Shown here in pieces: positions 53,372 through 61,579 of a stretch of DNA of 64,000 nucleotides. Origin of the DNA: Streptomyces sp. 3214.6 (GTDB lineage Bacteria; Actinomycetota; Actinomycetes; Streptomycetales; Streptomycetaceae). The stretch is taken from positions 8,556,001-8,620,000 of the forward strand of contig NZ_LT670819.1 in assembly GCF_900129855.1 (NCBI RefSeq), given 5' to 3'. Position 1 is the stretch's first letter; the number at the start of each line of letters is the position of its first letter. The position numbers and the translations under genes are program-made. The notes under the pieces are model-generated. The model saw only the letters and a list, made by a program, of their open reading frames with translations, had not been told where the DNA came from and ran no database searches.

Positions 53372-53719
53372 TCACGGCGTGGTCACCCGGCCCCACTCTT
53401 CCTGGCCGCGCAGCCGGCAGGCGGAGGCGCTGGAGGCTGACGGGCCGGGGACCACAACGTGGAGGCCATCGACGTCCTGCTCGTCGTCGCCCCGCAGCAG
53501 CGCGGCGACCGTCGGGCCGGGCAGGCGCAGCTCCAGGAAGCTCGCCGTGCTGTAGCGCCAGGCTCGTTCCTTCAGTGGGGCGTCGTCCAAGGTGACCTGC
53601 CCATGGTGCAGTCGCCACTGTGGTGCGTCCGCGATCAGTGCCGGCCGAACGTTCACGGCGGCGTGCTCGCTGAGCATCGCCACCAGTGCGGCCGTGTCCG
53701 TCTGTCCGTTGTTCGCCAT
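53372..53719 (-). CDS. Hypothetical 115-residue protein, possibly truncated
   Basis: The ATG at 53719 (MANNGQTDTAALVAMLSEHA) has a GGAGAGGGAAA site upstream and encodes an ordered-looking alpha/beta sequence (PALIADAPQWRLHHGQVTLDDAPLKERAWRY is split here as two strands and a helix; LELRLPGPTVAALLRGDD follows). After about residue 97 the composition becomes Ser/Arg-rich, suggesting that the true C-terminus was replaced by foreign DNA. No family is recognised. It lies in a region of IS relics, so it may be a gene fragment. Confidence 0.4.
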   Translation of the reverse strand: MANNGQTDTAALVAMLSEHAAVNVRPALIADAPQWRLHHGQVTLDDAPLKERAWRYSTASFLELRLPGPTVAALLRGDDEQDVDGLHVVVPGPSASSASACRLRGQEEWGRVTTP

Positions 53720-54032
53720 GCCCGGTTTCCCTCTCCCCGCAGCGTCGCGGAGCGCCTGACACAGCTGGTCGACGGTGGGGACGCCGGCCGCCGCGCCCGG
53801 GGTGCGGTAGATCCGGCAGGACGAAAGCCGTCGCCAGCCCAACATGCTTCGCCGTGCCGGCCTCTCCGCAGCTCGCAACGGTCAGGATTGTTGAGAGGAC
53901 CGGCTCGAAACAATGAAGCCGCCACGACCGGCCGACGATCAACCACACTGGAGGCAGGGCCCCGCTACCGGGCCCGCCCAGCGGACGTCCACTGGTCCGG
54001 GCACAGCGTGGACGATCTGGGGTTTCCCTTAC
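53720..54032. other. Relic DNA between hypothetical gene and IS630 remnant
   Basis: 313 bp with no gene I can support. On the minus strand a short stretch around 53860 reads TVASCGEAGTAKHVGLATAF in one frame, which looks like a fragment of a coding sequence without its flanks. I cannot name its parent. Confidence 0.3.
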
Positions 54033-54652
54033 GCGGGCCCCGCCGGGCAGGCCGGCCAGCCTCGTGCAGACGAAGTCCAGCAGCATCCCGGCGTCGATCT
54101 TTCCCTCGGTGCGCTGCCAGACCAGGTCCGGGGCGGTGCCGCAGACCAGCGCGCCGAGCGCGTTGACCCGCCGGTTCCGGGTGTCCTCGCGTCCCACCAC
54201 GGCGCGCTGCCCGATCCTCGACCAGGTGTAGCCGGTGGGCATGGTCGGGGCGAACCCGAACTCGTCCAGAAAGATCAGATCGCGTGTGCCCGCGGCGGCC
54301 TCCAGCCGTGCAGCCGTGCGCCCTCCAGTTGAGCCCGTGCCGCCTGCTGGAGGGCGGGATCTGCCTTGTGCCGTAGGCTGTCGCGGGTGCGTTTCCAGCG
54401 GAAACCCTCCCGGTGCAGCAGCTCGGCCAGCGCGGCAAGACCGCCCTCCTCGAGACGGTGCACCACCCTGCGCACCGTGGTCACGTCGCACTCCAGGACC
54501 TCGGCGGCCTGCGGCGCGGTCATGCCGCGGTTGAGCAGCCGGACCGCATCGAGGCGCAGCCTCTCGAACCGCGGCAGGTCCCGGCGCTGAAGCCATATGC
54601 GTAACTCGGCCCGTTCCTGCGACGACAGCACCACTTTCAAGATCTTCGGCAT
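54033..54652 (-). pseudogene. Frameshifted and truncated IS630-family transposase
   Basis: From ATG 54652 the N-terminal winged helix-turn-helix is intact (MPKILKVVLSSQERAELRIW, MTAPQAAEVLECDVTTVRRV). Near 54300-54340 the frame shifts and the catalytic part continues in another frame as RDLIFLDEFGFAPTMPTGYT with the first catalytic Asp. The sequence stops resembling the family after GMLLDFVCTRLAGLP, so the second Asp and the Glu are lost. It cannot be functional. It sits immediately downstream of the fused isoprenoid synthase gene and may mark the border of the captured cargo. Confidence 0.82.
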
Positions 54653-54710
54653 CGGGCGCCGCCCCCGCAGGGACGGCTACCCAAACCGACGGCCACATCA
54701 CCGAGACCGC

Positions 54711-56597
54711 TTAGCGTCCCGCACCCGTTCCTCGTCGAGTGGCTGAAGCGGATGTCGGTTGTGCGGTGCCGTAGCGGCGTTGGCGGTTGCCGTATTCGCT
54801 GACGGCCCTCCACAGGTCGCGTCGGTCGACGTCGGGCCAGTGGCCGGGAGTGAAGTACAGCTCGGCGTACGCGGCGTGCCAGGGAAGGAAGTTGGAGGTG
54901 CGTTGCTCGCCTCCGGTGCGCCACAGCAGGTCCACGTCCGGCACGTCGGCGAGGGGGAGATGGCGGGAGAAGTCGTTCTCGCCGATGAAGTCGGGGTCCA
55001 GTTCACCGGCCAATGCTGTTCGGGCGAGGGCTGCGGCGGCTCGGGTGATTTCGTCACGGCCGCCGTAATTGAAGCAGAGGGTGCAGGTCAGCCCGGTGCG
55101 GGTGCGGGTGGTGGTCTCTTTGTGCTGCAGGGACTCGACGAGGTCCGCGGGCAGTTTCTCCGGGCGACCGGTCCACCGCATGCGCACATTCAGTTCCCGG
55201 AAGGGGTCTTGGTCGATTTCCTCTCGCAGGGTGCTCATGATGCCTGCGACTTCCTCCGTGTCGCGTCTCCAGTTCTCGGTGGAGAATGCGTAGACGGTCA
55301 GGTGGGGCAGGCCGATCTCCAAGGCGCCGTAGACCACCTCGTGCAGGGCGGCAACACCGGCGCGATGGCCTTCGGCGCGGGGTAGGCCGCGTTGTCGGGC
55401 CCAGCGGCCGTTGCCGTCCATGATGACGGCCACGTGGGTGGGCATTGCTTCGGTTTCGATCTGGGGAGGCCGGCAGCCACTGGGATGTCTCGGTGGCTGC
55501 TGGAACGTGGTCGTGTCGGGAACCGGGCGGGTTGCTGGGCGGGGCCCCGTGGCAGCCGGACTTCGCGGGGCGACTGGAACCGTCACCGGTGTCAGGCTCC
55601 ACACCAGAGCCGACCGGATGCGAGCGGGAAGGAAGATGCGCGCCCGTGTCATGTGTGAGGGACGCGGCTGGGACCGGAGCAGGGCGGGGCCCGCCGCCTC
55701 GACTGCGTCGAGCAGGGCGAGCAGAAAGCTGATCAGCGCGTGGCCCGTGATGGCGATGCCTGGGTGCATGCCGTGGGCCAGGCGGGGCTGGTTCACCCAT
55801 CGACGGGCGAGGGAAGTCAGTTCAGCGACGAGGTCTGCCGCTGCCGGGCTCCATCGGCCGCGCAGCAGGTCCTCCTCGGCTCCGGGGAACTGGTTCAGGA
55901 TCTCGTCCGGTAGGAGAAGCTTGTCCTCGCCCTGGTCGGTGCGCAGGTCGGTGAGGATGTCGACGAGCCGGATGCCGTCGTTGAGCTGCTCGTAGCTCTC
56001 CTGCCGGTCCAGCCGGAAGTCCACCGGCACGCCCGCCCGCCCGAGCAGGATCCGAAGCGTGTCGAACATGGGGACGATGTGGCCGCGGCTCCAGGCCCGC
56101 CACTGGGCCCAGTCATCGAAATGCCGGTGGTCGATGTCATTGCGCGACACGAGTACACCGTCGCGGAAGTCGGACAGATCGATGTGCCAGCGTGCAGCGG
56201 TGTCCACCAGAGCATGACGAATCGGGTCGGTGCTGGTCCCGGCAGCCATATCGGCCTCCAGCGCGGCCATCCATCTGTCAGCACGGGCCGCCCGTTCGGC
56301 TGGTGTCGCATCCCGGTCGTCGATCAGATCGTCGACGACCGTCAGTCCCGCCCAGACGGCCCAGTACGCGGGGTGCAGCACGGGGGGCAGCAGGCGCAGG
56401 ACGGCGTATGCTCCGGGGTCCTGAGTGCGCGTGATATGGCGGCACAGGCGATAAGCGGCCCGCAGGTCGGTCTCGGCGCGGCTGCCGGAGAAGGGTGCGG
56501 GCCAGTCCACGACTGGGTAGTCCTCCGGTGCGGTGGCCGACGGCCGGCGGCCACCGCAGTACCGGCGGAAGCGTTCACGTTTCTGGGGCGTGTCCAT
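54711..56597 (-). CDS. Fusion of squalene/phytoene-synthase-like domain and cis-prenyltransferase
   Basis: A 628-residue protein from ATG 56597 (MDTPQKRERFRRYCGG; GGAG upstream). Residues about 20-300 are a trans-isoprenyl head-to-head synthase-like domain with both Asp-rich motifs: DDLIDD and, in altered form, DILTDLRTDQGEDKLLLP. A 75-residue Pro-rich linker leads to a cis-prenyltransferase domain (385 to about 620): catalytic VIMDGNGRWA, EGHRAG, YAFSTENWRRD, NYGGRDEI and DVDLLWRTGGEQRTSNFL. No ribosome site precedes the internal Met385, so a true fusion is likely. The first type condenses two allylic diphosphates, the second makes Z-prenyl chains or, in some actinobacterial members, irregular monoterpenyl units. 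ABC exporter genes directly upstream suggest an exported isoprenoid. Confidence 0.8.
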   Translation of the reverse strand: MDTPQKRERFRRYCGGRRPSATAPEDYPVVDWPAPFSGSRAETDLRAAYRLCRHITRTQDPGAYAVLRLLPPVLHPAYWAVWAGLTVVDDLIDDRDATPAERAARADRWMAALEADMAAGTSTDPIRHALVDTAARWHIDLSDFRDGVLVSRNDIDHRHFDDWAQWRAWSRGHIVPMFDTLRILLGRAGVPVDFRLDRQESYEQLNDGIRLVDILTDLRTDQGEDKLLLPDEILNQFPGAEEDLLRGRWSPAAADLVAELTSLARRWVNQPRLAHGMHPGIAITGHALISFLLALLDAVEAAGPALLRSQPRPSHMTRARIFLPARIRSALVWSLTPVTVPVAPRSPAATGPRPATRPVPDTTTFQQPPRHPSGCRPPQIETEAMPTHVAVIMDGNGRWARQRGLPRAEGHRAGVAALHEVVYGALEIGLPHLTVYAFSTENWRRDTEEVAGIMSTLREEIDQDPFRELNVRMRWTGRPEKLPADLVESLQHKETTTRTRTGLTCTLCFNYGGRDEITRAAAALARTALAGELDPDFIGENDFSRHLPLADVPDVDLLWRTGGEQRTSNFLPWHAAYAELYFTPGHWPDVDRRDLWRAVSEYGNRQRRYGTAQPTSASATRRGTGAGR

Positions 56598-56660
56598 GGA
56601 GGGCTCCACGAGGTAGCTGAAGGGGCGTGTCAGCCGACGGGCGCGGGTACTGCGGAAGGT

Positions 56661-57503
56661 TCAGTCCGCCACCGTCGGACCGGCTTTTGCCGCCTGGTCC
56701 CGGACGGTTCGGCGGGATCCCGGCACGAAGGGCCGGGCTGCCGGGGGCAGCGCGTTGCGGGTGCGGCGGTGGAAGGCGAGGAGACCGGCCAGCGCGGCGG
56801 CGGCGGCCCAGATCAGCTGGACGGCGACGTGCCCCGGCACGGCCGCGGTCGAAAAGCCCGCAGCGGTACTGGCCTGCATCGCGCCGTAGGAGGGCAGGAA
56901 GCAGGTGACGGGACTGTCGCTCCCGGAGCTGGAAATGGGGTTCTGCAGACCGAGGTCGATGATGCTCGTCATCAGGATGGCGAACATGCCCTCGACCTCC
57001 CTGCGCATCACGGCACCGAAACCGACGCCCAGGACGCCATAGGTCATGGCGGCGCTGAACAGTGCGACAGCGAGCAGGACAGGCTGGCGCGGTGTCCAGA
57101 TCAGACAGGTGACGGCGGTGGCGTAGGCGGACACGGCGGCGGAGGCCAGGGCGAGCGCGGCGACCTTCGCCAGGACGAGATGGGTCCGGGGATAGCCGGC
57201 CATGGCCAGGCGGCGGTCGAAGTCGTGCCCGGCGAACGTGGCCGCGAACATCATGAACCCGGTGATCAGGGTGACGGCGTTGAGCGCACCGCTGATTTCC
57301 GTGATCTCGTTCCCCCGTGGAGCCAGCACCTGCCCGGTGGCCCGCAGTCTCATCCGGGCCGGAGAGTCGGGCATGACCAGGTAAGCCAGCATCGTCCACA
57401 GCGGGATGAACACGGCGACCAGCACCATCGCGAACCGATTGCGTACGTGTTCGGTCAACGCATACCGCGTCGCGGTGGCGAACAGCGCCAGATGCCTTTT
57501 CAT
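56661..57503 (-). CDS. ABC-2-type transporter permease
   Basis: A 280-residue membrane protein with about six hydrophobic segments, including MVLVAVFIPLWTMLAYLVM, ALNAVTLITGFMMFAATFAG, VAALALASAAVSAYATAV, VLLAVALFSAAMTYGVLGVG and VAVQLIWAAAAALAGLLAF. This is the layout of ABC-2 exporters. The ATG at 57503 overlaps the ATPase stop (ATGA). The tail after the last TM is short and basic. It ends 63 bp before the fused isoprenoid synthase gene on the same strand, so it belongs to the same operon and probably exports or flips the product or protects the cell from it. Confidence 0.85.
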   Translation of the reverse strand: MKRHLALFATATRYALTEHVRNRFAMVLVAVFIPLWTMLAYLVMPDSPARMRLRATGQVLAPRGNEITEISGALNAVTLITGFMMFAATFAGHDFDRRLAMAGYPRTHLVLAKVAALALASAAVSAYATAVTCLIWTPRQPVLLAVALFSAAMTYGVLGVGFGAVMRREVEGMFAILMTSIIDLGLQNPISSSGSDSPVTCFLPSYGAMQASTAAGFSTAAVPGHVAVQLIWAAAAALAGLLAFHRRTRNALPPAARPFVPGSRRTVRDQAAKAGPTVAD

Positions 57504-58102
57504 GCCGCGCCCGCCATAGGCTGGAGCGTGCCGTCTTTCATCTGCCACAGTTCGTCCAGCCGCTCGGCGTCATAGGCGAGGTGCGAGACGACCAGCACCG
57601 AACGGCCGGCGTCCCGCAGCCGGGCCGCCAGGTCCCAGAAGCGCTGGTAGGTGTCCCAGTCGAAGCCCTGGTAGGGCTCGTCCAGGAGCAGCACCTGCGG
57701 GTCGTGCATCAGAGCCAGGGTCAGATTCAGCTTCTGCCGCGTCCCGCCGCTGAGCACCCCGGCGCGCACGTCGGCGTACTCGGCGAAGCCCAGGGTCTCC
57801 ATCACCTCCTCGGCGTGGCGCAGGTCGGCCAGGCCGAAGGCGGTTTGGAAGAACTCCAGGTGCTGCCGGACGGTGAAGGCGTCGTTGAGGACAGGGTGCT
57901 GCGGGCAGTACCCGAAGCGGCCGACGTGGCGGACGGTGCCGCGAGACGGGCGCAGCTCACCCGAAAGGATCCTGAGCAAGGTGGACTTGCCCGCACCGTT
58001 CTCGCCGACGATTCCGACGAGCGCGCCGGGACGCAGGTCGAAGTCGACCCCGCGCAGTACCGTGCACCGGCGGTAGGAGTGATGCACGTACCTGACCTTC
58101 AC
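57500..58102 (-). CDS. ABC transporter ATP-binding protein
   Basis: A 200-residue nucleotide-binding protein from GTG 58102 (VKVRYVHHSYRRCTVLRGVD). Walker A is GENGAGKST, the Q-loop region CPQHPVLND, the signature LSGGTRQKL, Walker B VLLLDEP and the switch His VVSHL. Longer starts add an Arg/Cys-rich stretch unlike the family and are rejected. It is short for the family but complete. It pairs with the permease through a 4-bp overlap and is the first gene of the minus-strand cargo operon of the composite element. Confidence 0.92.
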   Translation of the reverse strand: MKVRYVHHSYRRCTVLRGVDFDLRPGALVGIVGENGAGKSTLLRILSGELRPSRGTVRHVGRFGYCPQHPVLNDAFTVRQHLEFFQTAFGLADLRHAEEVMETLGFAEYADVRAGVLSGGTRQKLNLTLALMHDPQVLLLDEPYQGFDWDTYQRFWDLAARLRDAGRSVLVVSHLAYDAERLDELWQMKDGTLQPMAGAA

Positions 58103-58411
58103 GCGCCCGCCCCGCCGACAACGCCCAGGGCCACCAGCCCGACGCCTAAGCCAGAAACACTCCAGCACCCGGAAATCCTCAATGCCCCTCCAGGCACGTC
58201 GATTGTGAGCGACCCGGCACCGCACCGGTAACACGAACAGGTCTCCGCGGTAAGCGTGTTGCTACGCCCCCTCGGGCGACACACAGAACGTACAGTCAGC
58301 AAAATGATGATCGAGGCGCCGCTAAGTTAATCCCCCCGATCGGGTGATGACCGATGCCCGCAGCCACCCCGCCACCCCGCTGACCAGCCTCAACTTACGA
58401 CGCAGCCACAT
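58103..58411. promoter_or_regulatory. Upstream region of the cargo operon to the right element end
   Basis: 309 bp without a gene. It must contain the promoter of the ABC-isoprenoid operon reading leftward. AT-richer sequence occurs near 58295-58335. No consensus was recognised with confidence. Confidence 0.4.
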
Positions 58412-58425
58412 CTACAGCTGCCGTG
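58412..58425. repeat. Right inverted end of the composite transposon
   Basis: CTACAGCTGCCGTG, exact inverse of 51643-51656. It is directly followed by TCGGT (58426-58430), the second copy of the flanking direct repeat. No transposase reads up to this end. Confidence 0.8.
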
Positions 58426-58500
58426 TCGGTTACCGCGGCCTGGTCTATACGAACACCGTGAGTGTGCTGCCCGAGGCGACGGCCATGTTCGAGCGCGCCT
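58426..58500 (+). pseudogene. 3' continuation of the interrupted P-loop gene
   Basis: After the TCGGT repeat the frame reads YRGLVYTNTVSVLPEATAMF then ERAS, in frame with ARLG at 51642 once the composite unit is removed. It breaks off again at about 58500, where a second IS701-type remnant begins. Confidence 0.72.
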
Positions 58501-58502
58501 CA

Positions 58503-59596
58503 CGGCGTAGATCCTGGCCGCTGGCAGGAAGCGTTCGAGGTCCTGATGGGCCGTATCGCGGGATGGTTCGTGCGGGGGGAACCACGGTGCCGGGCACGGC
58601 CGTTGGTGCTCGGGTTGTTGTCGGACCTGCCGCGCAAGAACTGCTGGACGCTCGCCGAGCATGCCGGGGACGCGACGCGGACGCATCGAGAACAGTCAGG
58701 TCGCCGTCTACCTTGCGTACTCCACCCCGCTCGGGCACGCGGCGATCGACCGGGAGTTGTATGTCCCGCGTTCCTGGACCGAGGACACGGCCCGCTGCCA
58801 GGCCACCGGAATACCCGACGCCGTCGCCTTCGCCACGAAACCCGCCCTAGCCGCGCGCATGATCGGCTGCACCCTGGACGCTGGCGTCCCCGCGTCCTGG
58901 GTGGTCGCTGACGAGGTCTACGGAGGCAACCCGCACCTGCGAGGCGAACTAGAGAAAAGGCAGGTCGGCTACGTCCTTGCCGTCGCCTGCGACCACCAGA
59001 TCACTACCCGTGCGGGCAAACTCCGCGCCGACGCCCTGGTCAGGAAGCTCCCCCCACGGGCCTGGCAGAAGCTCTCCGCCGGCACCGGAGCCAAGGGCCA
59101 CCGCTTCTACGACTGGGCCCTGGCTGGCATCGCCGACGACTCGCCCGGCCACCACCAGCTACTCGTCCGCCGCAACCGGCGCACCCGTGAACTCGCCTTC
59201 TACCGCTGCTACTCAGCCACCCCGGTGCCGCTGTCCACCCTGGTGCGGGTCGCCGGACGCAGATGGACGGTCGAGGAGACCTTCCAGTCCTGCAAGGGCC
59301 TGGCCGGACTGGACGAGCACCAGGTCAGAGGCTGGGTGTCCTGGCACCGCTGGGTCACCCTCGCGATGCTTGCCCGCGCCTTCCTCGCCGCCGTCCGCGC
59401 CGACGAACACGCCCGCCACCCGAAGCCGGACGGGCTCATCCCGTTGACCTGCAACGAGATCCAGCACCTGTTCACCGCGCTCATCGGCCGGCCCGCACAC
59501 GATGCGGCCCACCGGCTCAGTTGGTCCCACTGGCGACGCCGCCACCAGGCCCGATCCCAGACAAGCCACTATCAGCGACAAGCCGCTCAGACATGA
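58503..59596 (+). pseudogene. Decayed IS701-family transposase
   Basis: The N-terminal part (RWQEAFEVLMGRIAGWFVRG, LPRKNCWTLAEHAGDATR) lies in one frame. At about 58680 an internal deletion with frame change joins it directly to IENSQVAVYLAYSTP, removing the region with the first catalytic Asp. The rest is intact to the C-terminus: VVADEVYGGNP with the second Asp, VEETFQSCKGLAGLDEHQV with the Glu, and LSWSHWRRRHQA. It ends at TGA 59594-59596, just inside the right inverted end at 59595-59612. It cannot encode an active enzyme. Confidence 0.85.
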
Positions 59597-59612
59597 AGAT
59601 CGCGATCTACAA
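59595..59612. repeat. IS701-type inverted end (right)
   Basis: AAGATCGCGATCTACAAC, complement of the solo end at 51315-51332 with one mismatch; extended similarity (CTCC/GGAG) continues outward. It is the proper right end of the decayed transposase element. Confidence 0.6.
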
Positions 59613-59683
59613 CTGGAGTAGAGAGCAGTGCTGATTTCAGGACGGGCACGTTGTGATATTCCCCTTTCGTCGCCGCCTCCGGA

Positions 59684-59770
59684 ATGGGCATCATGCGCGT
59701 CGTCGACGGCAAGATCGCCGAGACCTGGTCCCGCGCACGCACCGCACGCGGACGGGGGTGGCCATGGCAC
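59684..59770 (+). pseudogene. Possible C-terminal scrap of a SnoaL-like gene
   Basis: The short stretch GIMRVVDGKIAETWS resembles the last strand of SnoaL-like/NTF2-fold proteins, which typically read RVxDGKIAExW. Nothing else of the gene is present and the reading frame continues into the opposite-strand hydrolase gene. A weak call from motif resemblance only. Confidence 0.3.
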
Positions 59771-59772
59771 GC

Positions 59773-60642
59773 TCAGGTCAGCAGGTCGGCCAGCACGTCG
59801 GGGCGTTCCAGGGCGATGAAGTGGCCCGCCTTCGGGACCTGTGTGAAGTCGGCGGCCGGCAGGAGCTTCTTGTTGGCCTCCCGGTCCGAGGGCCGGGACC
59901 AGTCCTTCTCGCCGTAGACGAGATGCACGGGGGCCTTGACCTCGGGGTAGCGCGAGCGGGCCGCGATGAGGGTGGGCAGGCCCTGGTACACGGCTCGGGC
60001 GACGGTCGGGTAGCCGGGGCGGCTGCCCACCTGGAGGAGCTCGTCGACGTAGTCCTCCCGCAGGGCGGTCTTGTCGCCGAGGCCGCCCTGAAGGATCTTG
60101 CGGAGGGCGGCCTTGGGCTCCACCCCGGCGATCACCGGGCCCACTCCCGGCGTGAGGACACCGCTGACCACCACGCGGGCGAGGAGACCGGACCGGGCGA
60201 TTCCGTGGCGGAAGTCGTACGTGTTGACCGCGACGACGCGCCGGACGCGCTCCGGTAGATCGGCCGCGGTGGTCAGTGCCAGCACCGCTCCCATGGACTC
60301 CCCGACCAACGTGACGTCGTGGAGGTCGAGTTCGGTGAGGAGCCGTTCGACGCCCGCGCGCATGGCCGGCTCGTCGTACGACGCACCGGCCACGATCTCG
60401 GAGTGGCCCATCCCGGGCAGGTCGAGGGCGTACACGGTGTAATGGTCCGCGATCAGCGGGATGAGGGCCCGGAAGTGCTCGGCCTGGGTGCGCACGGTGT
60501 GCAGCAGGACCAGGGGAGCGCCGGTGCCCGCCTTGAGGTAGCGCAGCGTTCCCTGGTGGCCGTGGCGGCCCGGGCGCGGGGCGATGGTGTGGCTGGTGGT
60601 CCCCGGGATGTGGATCGTGGAACGTGACTCGTGGACGGGCAT
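59773..60642 (-). CDS. Alpha/beta hydrolase
   Basis: A 289-residue enzyme starting at ATG 60642 with AAGGAG upstream. It has the oxyanion-side LVLLHTVRTQ region, DLPGMGHS, the nucleophile elbow GESMG, an acidic residue in LVYGEKDWSRPSD and the catalytic His in KAGHFIALERPD. It resembles haloalkane dehalogenase/epoxide hydrolase-like and proline-iminopeptidase-like members, but the substrate cannot be fixed. There is no signal peptide. It follows the SDR gene by 24 bp on the same strand, so the two form an operon under the TetR-type palindromes upstream of the SDR. Confidence 0.87.
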   Translation of the reverse strand: MPVHESRSTIHIPGTTSHTIAPRPGRHGHQGTLRYLKAGTGAPLVLLHTVRTQAEHFRALIPLIADHYTVYALDLPGMGHSEIVAGASYDEPAMRAGVERLLTELDLHDVTLVGESMGAVLALTTAADLPERVRRVVAVNTYDFRHGIARSGLLARVVVSGVLTPGVGPVIAGVEPKAALRKILQGGLGDKTALREDYVDELLQVGSRPGYPTVARAVYQGLPTLIAARSRYPEVKAPVHLVYGEKDWSRPSDREANKKLLPAADFTQVPKAGHFIALERPDVLADLLT

Positions 60643-60666
60643 CCCGTCGGCTCCTTGTCCTACGTG

Positions 60667-61368
60667 CTACTTGGCCAACTGGGCGTACAGGGCGGTGAGG
60701 TCGTCGGCGAGGCCCGCCTTGACCTGGCGCGAGATGTCGTCGGCGAGCACCTCGTACGCGCCCGTCTCGATGCCGTCGAGGGCGAGTGCGGCGACGTCAC
60801 GAGGGTCGGACTTCGGTGCGTCGACGCCGGCCGTGAGGTCCGTGTCCACGTACCCGACGTGCAGTCCGGTGACGGCGATCCCGCGCGGCTGAAGCTCCAG
60901 GCGAAGGGAGTTGGTCTGCGACCACAGGGCGGCCTTGGAGGCGCTGTAGGAGCCGCCGAGGGCGATCCAGGAGAGCACGGAGTGCACGTTGAGTAGGTGA
61001 CCGCCGCCGTTGCGCTCGATGACCGGCACGAAGGCCCGGGCGAGAAGCAGCGGGCCGTAGAAGTTGGTCTCGAACTCCCGGCGCACGTCGTCGACCGGCG
61101 ACTTGAGGAAGGATGCGCCGACCGAGGCGCCCGCGTTGTTGATCAGCACGGTGACGTCTTGCGCCTGTGCGGCGGCGGCCGCCACGGAGGCCGGGTCGGT
61201 GACTTCCAGTGCCACGGGAACGGCGTCGGGGTGCGTCACGCTGCGCGGGTCGCGGGCCGTGGCGTAGACCTTGCCGGCGCCGCGGGCATAGAGCTCCTCG
61301 ACCAGGGCCTTGCCGATGCCCCGGCTGCCGCCGGTGACGAAGACGTTTGCGCCCTTCAGAGCGGTCAT
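60667..61368 (-). CDS. Short-chain dehydrogenase/reductase under TetR-type control
   Basis: A 233-residue SDR from ATG 61368 with GGAGG at good spacing. Cofactor motif TGGSRGIG, then TARDPRS (basic residue favouring NADPH), NNAGASVG, Ser in HSVLSW and the catalytic YSASK. It is a normal-length classical SDR. The promoter region carries two palindromes of the ACCGATCGGT type between 61388 and 61428, and the efflux gene lies divergently beyond. Together with the hydrolase gene downstream it likely modifies a toxic carbonyl or ester compound that also induces the pump. Confidence 0.9.
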   Translation of the reverse strand: MTALKGANVFVTGGSRGIGKALVEELYARGAGKVYATARDPRSVTHPDAVPVALEVTDPASVAAAAAQAQDVTVLINNAGASVGASFLKSPVDDVRREFETNFYGPLLLARAFVPVIERNGGGHLLNVHSVLSWIALGGSYSASKAALWSQTNSLRLELQPRGIAVTGLHVGYVDTDLTAGVDAPKSDPRDVAALALDGIETGAYEVLADDISRQVKAGLADDLTALYAQLAK

Positions 61369-61387
61369 GACTGCCTCCACAGAGTGA

Positions 61388-61428
61388 GAAACCGAACGGT
61401 TTTCAACATAGTAAACCGATCGGTTTCC
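61388..61428. promoter_or_regulatory. Two TetR-type operators before the SDR gene
   Basis: GAAACCGAACGGTTTTC at 61388-61404 (one imperfect half) and GTAAACCGATCGGTTTCC at 61411-61428. The same palindrome core (AAACCGATCGGTTT) appears before the TetR gene at 63255-63272. Confidence 0.75.
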
Positions 61429-61498
61429 CAACGCAAGCGCCGAGGGTGGGCGGTTCGACGGTTCGGTGCACCGCTCGCGTCGCGTTCGCTTGCGCTCT

Positions 61499-61540
61499 GG
61501 AAACCGATCTGTTTTTCTGAATGGAAACAGATCGGTTTCC
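61499..61540. promoter_or_regulatory. Paired operators before the MFS efflux gene
   Basis: GGAAACCGATCTGTTT at 61499-61514 and its exact complement AAACAGATCGGTTTCC at 61525-61540, 10 bp apart, each a variant of the ACCGATCGGT palindrome. The efflux gene starts 40 bp downstream, a good place for repressor binding over the promoter. Confidence 0.72.
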
Positions 61541-61579
61541 AACCGGTGGTCGGTCTGTGACCAGCAGCTAAGGGGAAAA

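Larger units (their letters stand above)
51643..58425. mobile_element. 6.8-kb composite IS701-related transposon with isoprenoid-synthase/ABC passenger genes
   Basis: The unit is bounded by inverted ends: CACGGCAGCTGTAG at 51643 and its complement CTACAGCTGCCGTG at 58412-58425. The 5-bp sequence TCGGT directly flanks both (51638-51642 and 58426-58430), as a target duplication would. Removing the unit and one TCGGT rejoins the split P-loop gene in frame (ARLG-YRGLVYTN), which fixes the boundaries. It contains a complete IS701-like element at the left (51643-53107), decayed DNA including an IS630 relic, and the three-gene minus-strand cargo. The right boundary has only an isolated end, so the cargo was moved either by use of this distant end or by two IS copies of which the right one was later lost. 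Confidence 0.78.

Noticed and set aside
55445..55447. Separate start for a stand-alone cis-prenyltransferase gene inside the fused gene
   Set aside because: The Met lacks a ribosome site and the upstream domain runs into it without a stop, so a fusion is favoured, though internal initiation cannot be excluded.
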